64,000 nt of DNA, taken from Halomonas litopenaei. GTDB taxonomy: Bacteria; Pseudomonadota; Gammaproteobacteria; Pseudomonadales; Halomonadaceae. Where the stretch lies: contig NZ_JAEKJT010000004.1 of NCBI RefSeq assembly GCF_017303055.1, positions 310,001 through 374,000 of the forward strand, written 5' to 3'. Below the pieces are notes generated by a model. That model searched no databases, had not been told where the DNA came from, and worked only from the letters and a program-made list of their open reading frames with translations. The position numbers and the translations under genes are program-made. Of the stretch, positions 16,754-25,022 are shown piece by piece (position 1 is the stretch's first letter; the number at the start of each line of letters is the position of its first letter).

Positions 16754-19186
16754 TTACCCCTTATGGCCATTGCCACGCGCATTGCGCCGAGGGCCACGAC
16801 GACGACGCCCACCCTTCTTCTTCGGCGCCTCGGCCTCGGACGAGGCGCCATCCTTGCCACGCTTGCCGGCCTTGGCTTGACCGGTCTCGCTGGCCTTGCT
16901 CGCAGGCTCGCCACGACGCTTGCGCGGCGCGCGCCGAGGACGTGGCTTGTCATCGGCCATCTCGAAATCGATCTTGCGCTCATCCAGGTCGACCCGCGCC
17001 ACCTGAACGGTCACCCCGTCGCCGAGACGGTAGCTGGTTCCCGTGCGCTCGCCCTTGAGGCGATGCTTTTCCGGCTCGTAGTGGTAATAGTCGGAAGGTA
17101 ATGAGGTGACGTGCACCAACCCCTCGACGTAGACATCATCCAGCCGCACAAAGATACCGAACTGAGTGACGGAGGCGATGGTTCCGTCGTAGACCTCACC
17201 GAGCTTGTCGGACATGAACTCACACTTGAGCCAGTCCTCCACGTCGCGAGTGGCGTCATCGGCCCGACGCTCTGTCATCGAGCAATGTTCCCCCAGCTCC
17301 AGCATCTGCTCGAAGGTGTAGGGGCACCACTTGGTCGGCGGCTCCACCGGCGCACCCTCGGCCCGCAACACGGTATTGGTCTGGCGCGGACCGCGGATGA
17401 CCGAGCGAATGGCGCGATGCACCAGCAGGTCGGGGTAGCGGCGAATCGGCGAAGTAAAGTGGGCATAGGCCGGATATGCCAGGCCAAAGTGCCCTTCGTT
17501 GTGCGGTGAGTAGACCGCCTGGCTCATGGAGCGCAACATCACTGTCTGAATGATGTCCGCATCGTCACGGCCCTTGATGGCCTCGGCCAGGTCGCGATAG
17601 TCCTGAGGCGTGGGCTCATCACCGCCACCTAGCGACATGCCGATCTCGTTCAGGAACAGCCTCAGCTTGTCCAGGCGTTCCGGCGATGGCCGCTCGTGAA
17701 TCCGGTAAAGCGCTGGCAGGTCGTGCTTGTCCAGGAAGCGCGCGGTGGCCACGTTGGCGGCCAGCATGCATTCCTCGATGATCTTGTGAGCATCGTTGCG
17801 CGAGCGCGGCACAATCTTCTCGATCTTGCGTTCGTCGTTGAAGACGATCGCGGTCTCGGTGGTCTCGAAGTCGATGGCGCCCCGCTCGGTGCGCGCTTCT
17901 CGCAACAGCTGATACAGGCTGTACAGGTTCTTCAGCGACGGTACCAGCGCCTTGTACTGCTGTCGCAGCGCATCGCCCTCTTCTCCGTCATCCTGGAGAA
18001 TGGCTGCCACCTTGTTGTAGGTCAGCCTGGCGTGCGAGCGGAAAACGGCCTCATAGAATCGATAGCGACTGATCGCGCCGGTCTTGGAAATGTTCAGCTC
18101 GCAGACCAGCGCCAGTCGATCCACGTCAGGGTTCAGCGAGCAGAGCCCATTGGACAGCAGCTCTGGCAGCATCGGCACCACCTGCCCCGGGAAGTACACC
18201 GAGTTGCCCCGAGCAATGGCCTCCTGGTCCAGCGGGCTGCCGGGACGCACGTAGTGCGAGACATCGGCAATCGCCACCAGCAGCTTCCAGCTTCCGGAAC
18301 GCGTCTTGTAGGCACAGACAGCGTCGTCGAAGTCCTTGGCGCTTTCATCGTCGATGGTCACCAGCGGCTTGTCGCGCAGGTCGATGCGATGAAGCTTGTC
18401 GTCCTCCGCTACCTCAGCGGACATGCTGGCGATCTGATCGATGACATCCGGCGGAAACTCAGAGGGGATCTCGTAGCTTCGCAGCGCAATATCAATTTCC
18501 ATCCCGGGGTCCATGCGCTCACCCAGCACCTCGATCACTTCCCCGACAGGCTGGACCCGGGTCTCCGGCTGCTTGACGATACGCGCCGAGATGACCTGCC
18601 CGTCCTGCGCTCCAGCGCAAGCACTGTGGGGAATGATGACTTCCTGGGTAATGCGGTTGTTCTCGGGAATCAGCACGCCGAACTCAGGCGTGTTCTCCCG
18701 ATAGACGCCAACGATCGTCTGGGTGTTGCGCGCGATGACTTCCACCACCGTCGCCTCGTCGCGACCACGACGGTCACGCCCGCTGACCCGCACCAGCACA
18801 TGGTCACCGTGAAACACTCGGCGCATCTGCCGAGGAGGCATGACCAGGTCAGGCTTCTTGCCATCATCGCGGACCAGAAATCCAAAGCCGTCGCGATGAC
18901 CCAGCACCTTACCCTTGATCAGGTCCAGCTTATCGATCAGCGCATAGGCGCCCCGACGATTGCGCAATACCTGGCCGTCTCGCTCCATGGCGGAGAGGCG
19001 CCGGCGTACCGCTTCTCGAAGGTCTTCATCATCCAGGCCAAGCTGATCGCTCATCGCCTCGTGGGTCGTCGGCGTACCGATTTCCTCGAGTCGATTCAAC
19101 AGATATTCACGGGAGGGAGCAGGCTTGTCGTACTTATGGGCTTCGCGGCTGGCGTGTTCGTCGGCGTCGAGCGTCCAATGGTTCAT
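16754..19186 (-). CDS. rnr: Ribonuclease R
   Basis: Processive 3'-5' exoribonuclease of the RNB family that degrades structured RNA and assists rRNA and tmRNA quality control. 810 aa: N-terminal winged helix and cold-shock domains, the RNB catalytic centre (DLRDKPLVTIDDESAKDFDD, with the metal-binding aspartates), an S1 domain near residues 645-730, and a Lys/Arg-rich tail (RKRRGEPASK and following) that helps unwind duplexes. The start at 19186 gives the conserved beginning MNHWTLDADEHA with AAGGA upstream; the open frame extends a further 69 codons without similarity. Followed by rlmB. Confidence 0.96.
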   Translation of the reverse strand: MNHWTLDADEHASREAHKYDKPAPSREYLLNRLEEIGTPTTHEAMSDQLGLDDEDLREAVRRRLSAMERDGQVLRNRRGAYALIDKLDLIKGKVLGHRDGFGFLVRDDGKKPDLVMPPRQMRRVFHGDHVLVRVSGRDRRGRDEATVVEVIARNTQTIVGVYRENTPEFGVLIPENNRITQEVIIPHSACAGAQDGQVISARIVKQPETRVQPVGEVIEVLGERMDPGMEIDIALRSYEIPSEFPPDVIDQIASMSAEVAEDDKLHRIDLRDKPLVTIDDESAKDFDDAVCAYKTRSGSWKLLVAIADVSHYVRPGSPLDQEAIARGNSVYFPGQVVPMLPELLSNGLCSLNPDVDRLALVCELNISKTGAISRYRFYEAVFRSHARLTYNKVAAILQDDGEEGDALRQQYKALVPSLKNLYSLYQLLREARTERGAIDFETTETAIVFNDERKIEKIVPRSRNDAHKIIEECMLAANVATARFLDKHDLPALYRIHERPSPERLDKLRLFLNEIGMSLGGGDEPTPQDYRDLAEAIKGRDDADIIQTVMLRSMSQAVYSPHNEGHFGLAYPAYAHFTSPIRRYPDLLVHRAIRSVIRGPRQTNTVLRAEGAPVEPPTKWCPYTFEQMLELGEHCSMTERRADDATRDVEDWLKCEFMSDKLGEVYDGTIASVTQFGIFVRLDDVYVEGLVHVTSLPSDYYHYEPEKHRLKGERTGTSYRLGDGVTVQVARVDLDERKIDFEMADDKPRPRRAPRKRRGEPASKASETGQAKAGKRGKDGASSEAEAPKKKGGRRRRGPRRNARGNGHKG

Positions 19187-19387
19187 GCGGAAGGCATCCT
19201 TGACAGGGGCGAGGACGGCAGGAGTGCGCCGCCACCCGGGCGCGAGCGTGCGGTCTTTTCGAAATTGTCTCTTAACATGCGCGCAGTATAGCGCCAGCAG
19301 CGCCGTCACCCAACCATAAGCGCCTCCGGATACAGAGCTTACGCCATCAGTACGACGTTTTTTTCTCCCAGCAGCGACGCAAAAGGC

Positions 19388-19415
19388 TTGCAATATGCCA
19401 AAGTTTCGGTAACAT
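19388..19415 (+). promoter_or_regulatory. Probable tRNA-Leu promoter
   Basis: TTGCAA, 16 nt, TAACAT, then a GC-rich discriminator (GCGCC) before the first tRNA, the layout of stringently controlled stable RNA promoters. Confidence 0.45.
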
Positions 19416-19426
19416 ACGCGCCACTT

Positions 19427-19513
19427 GCCCAGATGGCGGAATTGGTAGACGCGCTAGCTTCAGGTGCTAGTGTCCTTACGGACGTGGAGGTTCAAGTCCT
19501 CTTCTGGGCACCA
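19427..19513 (+). tRNA. tRNA-Leu(CAG), copy 1
   Basis: 87 nt with encoded CCA, long variable arm, and anticodon loop TTCAGGT (anticodon CAG, reading CUG). Acceptor stem GCCCAGA/TCTGGGC; copies 2 and 3 have a compensating GCCCAGG/CCTGGGC pair instead. Confidence 0.97.
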
Positions 19514-19587
19514 AGATCCTTCGGGATCACGACGATGGAGATCGTCACGCTCTTTGATACATCGTTATCGGCAAAGCGCACGTGTTC

Positions 19588-19674
19588 GCCCAGGTGGCGG
19601 AATTGGTAGACGCGCTAGCTTCAGGTGCTAGTGTCCTTACGGACGTGGAGGTTCAAGTCCTCTCCTGGGCACCA
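19588..19674 (+). tRNA. tRNA-Leu(CAG), copy 2
   Basis: 87 nt, identical to copy 3 and differing from copy 1 only in the last acceptor base pair. CCA is encoded. Confidence 0.97.
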
Positions 19675-19750
19675 ACGATACATGCTGCGGCATGCATCGA
19701 TGAACACAGGCCGAGCAGATAACGTAGATCACGAGCACACAACATGACAT

Positions 19751-19837
19751 GCCCAGGTGGCGGAATTGGTAGACGCGCTAGCTTCAGGTGCTAGTGTCCT
19801 TACGGACGTGGAGGTTCAAGTCCTCTCCTGGGCACCA
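19751..19837 (+). tRNA. tRNA-Leu(CAG), copy 3
   Basis: 87 nt with encoded CCA; third gene of the tandem cluster, followed 43 nt later by a rho-independent terminator. Confidence 0.97.
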
Positions 19838-19879
19838 ATGTCATGCAGCAACAGGATCAGACAGATCCAACAAGAATCC

Positions 19880-19902
19880 GCGCCCCGTCGCGGTTTTTTT
19901 GT
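19880..19902 (+). terminator. Terminator of the tRNA-Leu cluster
   Basis: CCGCG, 6-nt loop, CGCGG, then seven T. Confidence 0.85.
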
Positions 19903-19960
19903 GCCTGCCGTTCCAGCATCCAGCGTGTTAGCACCCGGTCTTTAGTCCCTAGCCCGTCGC

Positions 19961-20833
19961 TCAATCGAAACGCGACGGCAACTCAGCCACCTGAGACAGC
20001 GCCCAGTCGCCCACCCCCGCACGAGCCTCCCAGGCCGCCTCTTCCTGCGGGCCCAGCCGCGGAAAGAAATTCAGGCCCGTGATCGCTTCCACCTCGTCGA
20101 TGCTGACAAGATAGCGAGACAGCGATTCATCTCCACGCACGTTCTGGGGCATCACAAAAGCGACTGCCAGAGGAGTCTCTCCGGGCACCACCACCACCTT
20201 GTAGAAGCCGATTGGCACCTCCACAAAGCTGACGCGATCCAGCAGTCGATCCAGGGAGAGATCGCTGACTCTGGTTTCTGCATAGACAGGCCCGGTGATG
20301 ACCTGCAGGCGACCGAAGCGCGGCAGAAAATGGTCCATCACGACTTCTTCCAGGCGCTGCCATAGCTGACGGTTGAGGGCAGGCTTCTGCGGCATCATGT
20401 TGCTCATCAGGAAGCTGTCATGCTGAGCCTGCTCCCCCCAGACCTTGGCCATGGCATAGTTGGGAGCCAGGTGCCCACGGTCATATCCACTGCCAGCGTA
20501 GCTGGTCGTGCTGACGGGCCACAGCGTTCGCCAATCCTGTTCGAAGCCAGGGCGAGGCCCCACCTGGTGATCCGCCGACTGCCGCAGTTCATAGCTCGCC
20601 CACAGCGCACCAACGCGCAGATCAGACCATCCCAGCAGGTACCCTTCATTACGCAGCACACGGGTGAACGCCAGCGTGGACGGTTCCGCCCACTCGGTCA
20701 CCCCCATCCAGCTCATGCGGTCGCGATAGCCCTGCTCGGTGGAGTACCACAGGACAACCCCAAGCACGGCGATGGCCAGCGAGGCCAGGAAATGCCGCGG
20801 CCGAGGTATCAGACGATCAAGCGAGAGATCCAC
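19961..20833 (-). CDS. DNA/RNA non-specific endonuclease, membrane-anchored
   Basis: NUC1-type beta-beta-alpha-metal nuclease. 290 aa from the preferred GTG start at 20833 (AAGGA 5 nt upstream); a TTG at 20851 would add six residues. One N-terminal hydrophobic helix (FLASLAIAVLGVVLWYS) predicts a periplasmic or anchored enzyme. The catalytic motif YDRGHLAPN is intact, and the Mg2+-binding asparagine lies in SNMMPQKPALNRQLWQRLE. The rest (LQVITGPVY, FYKVVV, AFVMPQN) follows the family. It may degrade extracellular or incoming nucleic acid for nutrition; a toxin role is unsupported since no immunity gene or secretion tag is nearby. Confidence 0.9.
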   Translation of the reverse strand: MDLSLDRLIPRPRHFLASLAIAVLGVVLWYSTEQGYRDRMSWMGVTEWAEPSTLAFTRVLRNEGYLLGWSDLRVGALWASYELRQSADHQVGPRPGFEQDWRTLWPVSTTSYAGSGYDRGHLAPNYAMAKVWGEQAQHDSFLMSNMMPQKPALNRQLWQRLEEVVMDHFLPRFGRLQVITGPVYAETRVSDLSLDRLLDRVSFVEVPIGFYKVVVVPGETPLAVAFVMPQNVRGDESLSRYLVSIDEVEAITGLNFFPRLGPQEEAAWEARAGVGDWALSQVAELPSRFD

Positions 20834-20849
20834 ACACTTCCTTGTTGGC

Positions 20850-20890
20850 AATGGTCAGGACGAACAATAGTCAGGACGAACAATGGTCAG
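20850..20890. repeat. 16-bp tandem repeat, 2.6 copies
   Basis: AATGGTCAGGACGAAC, AATAGTCAGGACGAAC, AATGGTCAG. Starts 12 bp downstream of the stop codon of the Lrp-type gene (minus strand) and runs to the nuclease start region. Confidence 0.85.
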
Positions 20891-20902
20891 CAGGGCCTGC
20901 CC

Positions 20903-21178
20903 TTACCAACCCAACGAAAACATGGTTTCCAGATCGTGGCGCGAGTGCACCTGAAGCGCATTGAGCGTTTCCGTGTCGGCAATGCCTTCTACTGCATTCA
21001 GGCGCCCGGTGACCAGCTCCGCCAGACTCTCGAAATCCCGTGTACGGGCAATGGCCACCAGATCATAGCGACCGCAGGTCGAATAGACCTCGCTGATCCC
21101 TTCCACCTCGGCCAGACGCTCGGCCACCGCCTTGACCTGCCCTTTCTCGGCATTGATCAGAATCACAGCATTCTGCAT
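20903..21178 (-). CDS. Stand-alone Lrp/AsnC ligand-binding (RAM) domain protein
   Basis: 91 aa. The sequence is the effector-binding alpha/beta domain of Lrp/AsnC regulators without the helix-turn-helix: MQNAVILINAEKGQVKAVAE, then STCGRYDLVAIARTRDFESL and VEGIADTETLNAL. Such stand-alone modules form oligomers and bind amino acids; their cellular role is mostly unknown. The start at 21178 has AAGGAG upstream, and nine in-frame residues before it are ignored. It may be co-transcribed with the nuclease downstream, from which it is separated by the 16-bp repeat. Confidence 0.9.
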   Translation of the reverse strand: MQNAVILINAEKGQVKAVAERLAEVEGISEVYSTCGRYDLVAIARTRDFESLAELVTGRLNAVEGIADTETLNALQVHSRHDLETMFSLGW

Positions 21179-21493
21179 GATCACGCTCCTTTCCCATCGC
21201 TCCACGCCAACGACTCAGGACGCGGATGTTAAACATGGTGGTTTGGCAACGCAGTATATCAGCGCCTCCTCACCACCTGCACCGCCGACTGCGCGGACCG
21301 CTTTTTTCGCGGCGGATTGCCGCACTCACAACGAGACGATTCGCCAAGGCTCAACGGCTTAGCTAATCTTGCAAGGCAGCGCCATCAAGAGCGCACGAGC
21401 AGGCTGCCAAGGCATCCTGACTCACCAAGACCGGCCCATCGCGGGCCTGACCATGACCGTATGACGCTCATCTTCCGACAATGAGGAGTCCCC

Positions 21494-21808
21494 ATGACCA
21501 AGCACAGCCGTCGTGCCTTCCTGCGCACCAGTCTGCTGGGCATCGCCGCTCTGCCGCTGGGTGCTGGTGTCCTGTCTCGCACTGCGCTGGCACAGAGCCT
21601 GCCTCGCCTGAGTACCGACAATGCCCAGGCCAAGGCTCTGGGATACGTCGAAAAGGCCAGCGATGCCAGCGGCAATGCCGCCTACGAAGACGGAGAGCTC
21701 TGCTCGAACTGCATGTTCTTCAATGCCGAAACCGAGGGCTGTCAGCTATTCCCGCAGAATAGCGTCGCCCCAGGCGGATGGTGCCAATCCTGGACGGCCA
21801 AGCCATAA
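21494..21808 (+). CDS. High-potential iron-sulfur protein (HiPIP), Tat-exported
   Basis: Small periplasmic [4Fe-4S] electron carrier, 104 aa. Twin-arginine signal SRRAFLRTSLLGIAALPLGA, cleaved probably after ALA-Q near residue 34. The four cluster cysteines are C70, C73, C83 and C97 in the HiPIP pattern C-x2-C-x9-C-x13-C, followed by the usual aromatic W. Ribosome site AGGAG upstream. HiPIPs donate electrons to reaction centres or terminal oxidases; in a respiring, non-photosynthetic host a cbb3-type oxidase partner is plausible. Single gene on the plus strand. Confidence 0.95.
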   Translation: MTKHSRRAFLRTSLLGIAALPLGAGVLSRTALAQSLPRLSTDNAQAKALGYVEKASDASGNAAYEDGELCSNCMFFNAETEGCQLFPQNSVAPGGWCQSWTAKP

Positions 21809-21857
21809 GGCTCCGTGCCGAGGTCCGGTACTAAGCAAGAAGAAAGAAGGCAAGAAA

Positions 21858-21894
21858 ACACGCCGCCGCAAAGCATCACTTTGCGGCGGCGTGT
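21858..21894. terminator. Bidirectional terminator between HiPIP and spoVR genes
   Basis: A 16-bp perfect stem (ACACGCCGCCGCAAAG and its complement) with a 5-nt loop. On the minus strand it is followed by TTTTCTT, ending the spoVR message. Confidence 0.85.
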
Positions 21895-21913
21895 CGGTTA
21901 TCTGCTGTCGGCG

Positions 21914-23479
21914 TCAGGCGGATTCTTCGCTGTCCGGCAGCGGCCACTGGTAACGTCGCACCACTTCATCACCATCGAAGGACTCCAGCTTGACCGGAAA
22001 GCCCCATAGCTGGTGAAGGTGTCGGATCACAGGGTAGACGCTGCGCGCCAACGGACGCCGCTGATCCTGCACGTGCCTGAGTGTCAGCGAACGATCTCCT
22101 CGAATATCGGCCTCGAACACCTGAATATTCGGCTCCCTGAGTGACAAGGCGTACTGCGCGGACAGCGCCTCACGGACCCGCCGGTAGCCCCGCTCGTCAT
22201 GAATCGCTGCCACCTCGAGCATGTCCTCCTGATCATCATCGACCACCTGGAACAGCTTGAGCTGACGAATCACCTTGGGTGATAGAAACTGCTGAATGAA
22301 GGACTCGTCCTTGAAGTTGCGCATGGCGAAATTCAGCGTTTCGCGCCAGTCGCTTCCCGCAATGTCCGGAAACCACTCCCGGTCCTCGTCATCAGGAGAC
22401 TCGCAGAGGCGCTTGAGGTCGGTGAAGATGGCGAAGCCCAGCGCATAGGGATTGATCCCGTTGTAGTAAGGGCTGTCAAAGGCGGGCTGACTGACGACGG
22501 CGGTATGGGACTGCAGAAACTCCAGAATCAGGCCTTCGTCCACGGCCCCTTCGTCGAACAGCCGATTCATCAGCGTGTAGTGCCAAAACGTCGCCCACCC
22601 TTCATTCATGACCTGGGTCTGCCGCTGAGGATAGAAATACTGGGCCAGCTTACGCACGATTCGCACGACCTCCCGCTGCCAAGGCGCCAGCAAGGGTGCA
22701 TTCTTCTCGATGAAGTACAGCAGATTTTCCTGTGGCTCGGGGGGATAACGCCCGCCACCGTGTAGCCCCAGCGGGTCATCGTCGGAAGACACAGGCGGCA
22801 CCTCGATGCCGGCGTCACCCATGGGAATTGTCCGCCACAGGGTGTTCACCTGAGCCTGGAGATAGTCTTCACGCTCCTTCTGCCGTCGAGCCTCCTCCTC
22901 CGGCGATACCGGAGACGGCCGCTTGTAGCGATCCACCCCATAGTTCTGCAGCGCGTGACAGGCGTCGAGCAACTGCTCGACGGCCTGCACACCGTGACGC
23001 TCCTCGCACTGACTGATGTACTTGCGTGCAAACACCAGGTAGTCGACGATCGAAGAGGCGTCGGTCCAGGTCCGAAACAGATAGTTGCCCTTGAAGAAGG
23101 AATTATGGCCGTAGCAGGCATGCGCCATGACCAGTACCTGCATCATCAGGGTGTTCTCTTCCATCAGATAGGCGATGCAGGGGTCGGAGTTGATCACCAG
23201 CTCATAGGCCAGCCCCATCTGCCCACGACGATAGGCCTGCTCGACGGCCAGGAACTGCTTGCCGAACGACCAGTGATGGTAGCCCACAGGCATGCCCACG
23301 CTGGCGTAGGCGTCCATCATCTGCTCCGTGGTGATGATCTCGATCTGATTGGGGTAGGTGTCCAGTCGATACTCGTCCGCAAGCCGAGCGATCTCGGCCT
23401 CGAACTCGGTCAGGTCGTCGAAGCTCCAGTCCGAGCCGGTCGCAATGGGCTTGGCGTGACGTTTGGTCAAGGCGGTCAT
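21914..23479 (-). CDS. ycgB: SpoVR/YcgB family protein
   Basis: 521 aa. SpoVR-like proteins are widespread in non-sporulating proteobacteria, where they are co-regulated with prkA/yeaG and yeaH; the biochemical activity is unknown. Conserved segments present: PVGYHHWSFGKQFLAVEQ near residue 77, MAHACYGHNSFFKGNYLF near 130, and NEGWATFWHYTLMNRLFDEG near 300. The start at 23479 has AGAGGAA upstream; thirteen in-frame codons further up are ignored. Third gene of the prkA-yeaH-spoVR cluster, about 180 bp after yeaH, so it may use its own promoter as well. Confidence 0.93.
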   Translation of the reverse strand: MTALTKRHAKPIATGSDWSFDDLTEFEAEIARLADEYRLDTYPNQIEIITTEQMMDAYASVGMPVGYHHWSFGKQFLAVEQAYRRGQMGLAYELVINSDPCIAYLMEENTLMMQVLVMAHACYGHNSFFKGNYLFRTWTDASSIVDYLVFARKYISQCEERHGVQAVEQLLDACHALQNYGVDRYKRPSPVSPEEEARRQKEREDYLQAQVNTLWRTIPMGDAGIEVPPVSSDDDPLGLHGGGRYPPEPQENLLYFIEKNAPLLAPWQREVVRIVRKLAQYFYPQRQTQVMNEGWATFWHYTLMNRLFDEGAVDEGLILEFLQSHTAVVSQPAFDSPYYNGINPYALGFAIFTDLKRLCESPDDEDREWFPDIAGSDWRETLNFAMRNFKDESFIQQFLSPKVIRQLKLFQVVDDDQEDMLEVAAIHDERGYRRVREALSAQYALSLREPNIQVFEADIRGDRSLTLRHVQDQRRPLARSVYPVIRHLHQLWGFPVKLESFDGDEVVRRYQWPLPDSEESA

Positions 23480-23660
23480 GGCAATTCCTCTTCGTCCAAG
23501 GCGCTGCTCGTCCAACATGCTTCGCTTGCAAGGGAGTCCGCTTGCAAGACACGGCTGTGGCTAGGGGTTTACCTGGCGAGGTGCTTCAACACACGGCACG
23601 CCCTTCACCGTGCTCCCCTTTGCCAGTCCCGCTGCCGCCGTAGGGCAGACCTGCGCCTGC

Positions 23661-24959
23661 CTACCCCCTTGCCGCACTGTCCGCACGGCGCTTGAACAAG
23701 GCCCGGAACACCGGATAGATGTCCCCGGGTTCAACAATCTGACGCATGGCAAAGCGGTCGGGATAGGCGGCCTCGACCCGCTCGTATTCTTCCCATAGTG
23801 CCTGGTGAGCGTGAGGCGTGATTTCCACATAGGTGAAGTACTGCAGGCGCCCCATCAGCGATTTGGTCAGCAGCTCCCGACAGTTGACCGAGTCATCGTC
23901 CCAGTTATCGCCATCCGATGCCTGGGCCACGTACAGGTTCCACTGGCCGGGGGGATAGCGCTTGTCGATGATCTCGTCGACCAGGGTGAGCGCACTGGAA
24001 ACGATGGTGCCGCCCGTCTCCCGTGAGTAGAAGAATTCCTCCTCATCGACTTCCTTGGCGGCAGTGTGGTGACGCACAAAGACCAGCTCGACCCGCTCGT
24101 AGCTGCGCTCGAGAAACAGGTAGAGCAGCAGGAAAAAGCGCTTGGCGATATCCTTGTGGGCCTGGGTCATCGAGCCCGATACATCCATGACGCAGAACAT
24201 CACGGCCTTGCTGGACGGCTGAGGCTGGTTGATCAGATGGTTGTAGCGAAGATCATAGGTATCGATGAAGGGAACCGCCTCCAGACGCCGCTCTAGGCGC
24301 TCGATCTCGGCCTTCAACTCCTGGATGCGAGCGGGATTCTTGAGCACGGGATCCTTGCGCTCCTCGACTTCCAGCGCTTCCTGAGCTTCCCGCAGCGCGC
24401 GACGAATCGGTGCACGCATGGCAATTCGACGGGCCTGAGCTTCTCGCATCGAACGCACAATGTTGATCCGAGCCGGCACGCCATCTCTCGAGACCCCGGC
24501 GCGCACGGGGCGCACTTCTTCCACATCCACCAGCGGCTTGCGCTCCAGATGGGGCAACTCGAGGCCATCGAAGACAAACTCGAGGAACTCCTCCCGGGTC
24601 AGGGTGAAGGCGAACTCATCCATGCCCTCCCCCTGGTTGGAGGCGCCACCCTCTCCACTGCCATCGCCACCACCGCCCCCGCCGTCTGGGCGACGCAGGC
24701 GATCACCTTCCTGAAACTCGCGATTACCGGGTGCGACAATCGAACGTCGCCCACCGCTGCCGTGCTGGAACACTGGCTCGGAGATATCGCGACTGGGGAT
24801 GGAAACCTTTTCGCCTCGCTCCATATCGGTGATGGAGCGACGGTTGACGGCCTCCTCGACGGAGCGCTTGATATGGGCGCGATAGCGGTCAAGAAAGCGC
24901 TGGCGATTGACCGCGCTCTTGTTCTTGGCGTTCGCTCGTCGATCGATGAAGTAGGTCAT
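23661..24959 (-). CDS. yeaH: YeaH (UPF0229, DUF444) family protein with VWA-like fold
   Basis: 432 aa, normal length. N-terminal region [20 protein letters not shown], a Gly-rich linker near residues 93-110, then a von Willebrand A-like domain with the metal site motif [13 protein letters not shown] near 260. The linked yeaG-yeaH pair is induced by stationary phase and nitrogen starvation in E. coli; the VWA domain probably mediates a protein complex with the AAA+ kinase PrkA. It starts 63 nt after the prkA stop, across a strong GC hairpin (24993-25015). Confidence 0.94.
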   Translation of the reverse strand: MTYFIDRRANAKNKSAVNRQRFLDRYRAHIKRSVEEAVNRRSITDMERGEKVSIPSRDISEPVFQHGSGGRRSIVAPGNREFQEGDRLRRPDGGGGGGDGSGEGGASNQGEGMDEFAFTLTREEFLEFVFDGLELPHLERKPLVDVEEVRPVRAGVSRDGVPARINIVRSMREAQARRIAMRAPIRRALREAQEALEVEERKDPVLKNPARIQELKAEIERLERRLEAVPFIDTYDLRYNHLINQPQPSSKAVMFCVMDVSGSMTQAHKDIAKRFFLLLYLFLERSYERVELVFVRHHTAAKEVDEEEFFYSRETGGTIVSSALTLVDEIIDKRYPPGQWNLYVAQASDGDNWDDDSVNCRELLTKSLMGRLQYFTYVEITPHAHQALWEEYERVEAAYPDRFAMRQIVEPGDIYPVFRALFKRRADSAARG

Positions 24960-24992
24960 GGGACCTCCTGGGCGCAGTCGACAAGGGTGTCC

Positions 24993-25015
24993 GGCGCCGG
25001 GCCTGGCCCGGCGCC
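24993..25015 (-). other. GC hairpin between prkA and yeaH
   Basis: GGCGCCGGG, loop CCTGG, CCCGGCGCC. No T tract, so it is more likely to adjust the relative expression of prkA and yeaH (mRNA processing or 3' protection) than to terminate. Confidence 0.45.
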
Positions 25016-25022
25016 TTCACGG

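Noticed and set aside
17696..19291. Long plus-strand frame antisense to rnr
   Set aside because: Composition of a shadow frame in GC-rich DNA; rnr on the opposite strand is unambiguous. The same holds for long frames opposite prkA (24549-26135), the symporter (45126-46922) and ccoN (31258-32460).
19961..20833. Toxin of a contact-dependent or secretion system
   Set aside because: The nuclease has its own membrane or signal segment, no delivery domain and no adjacent immunity-like gene.
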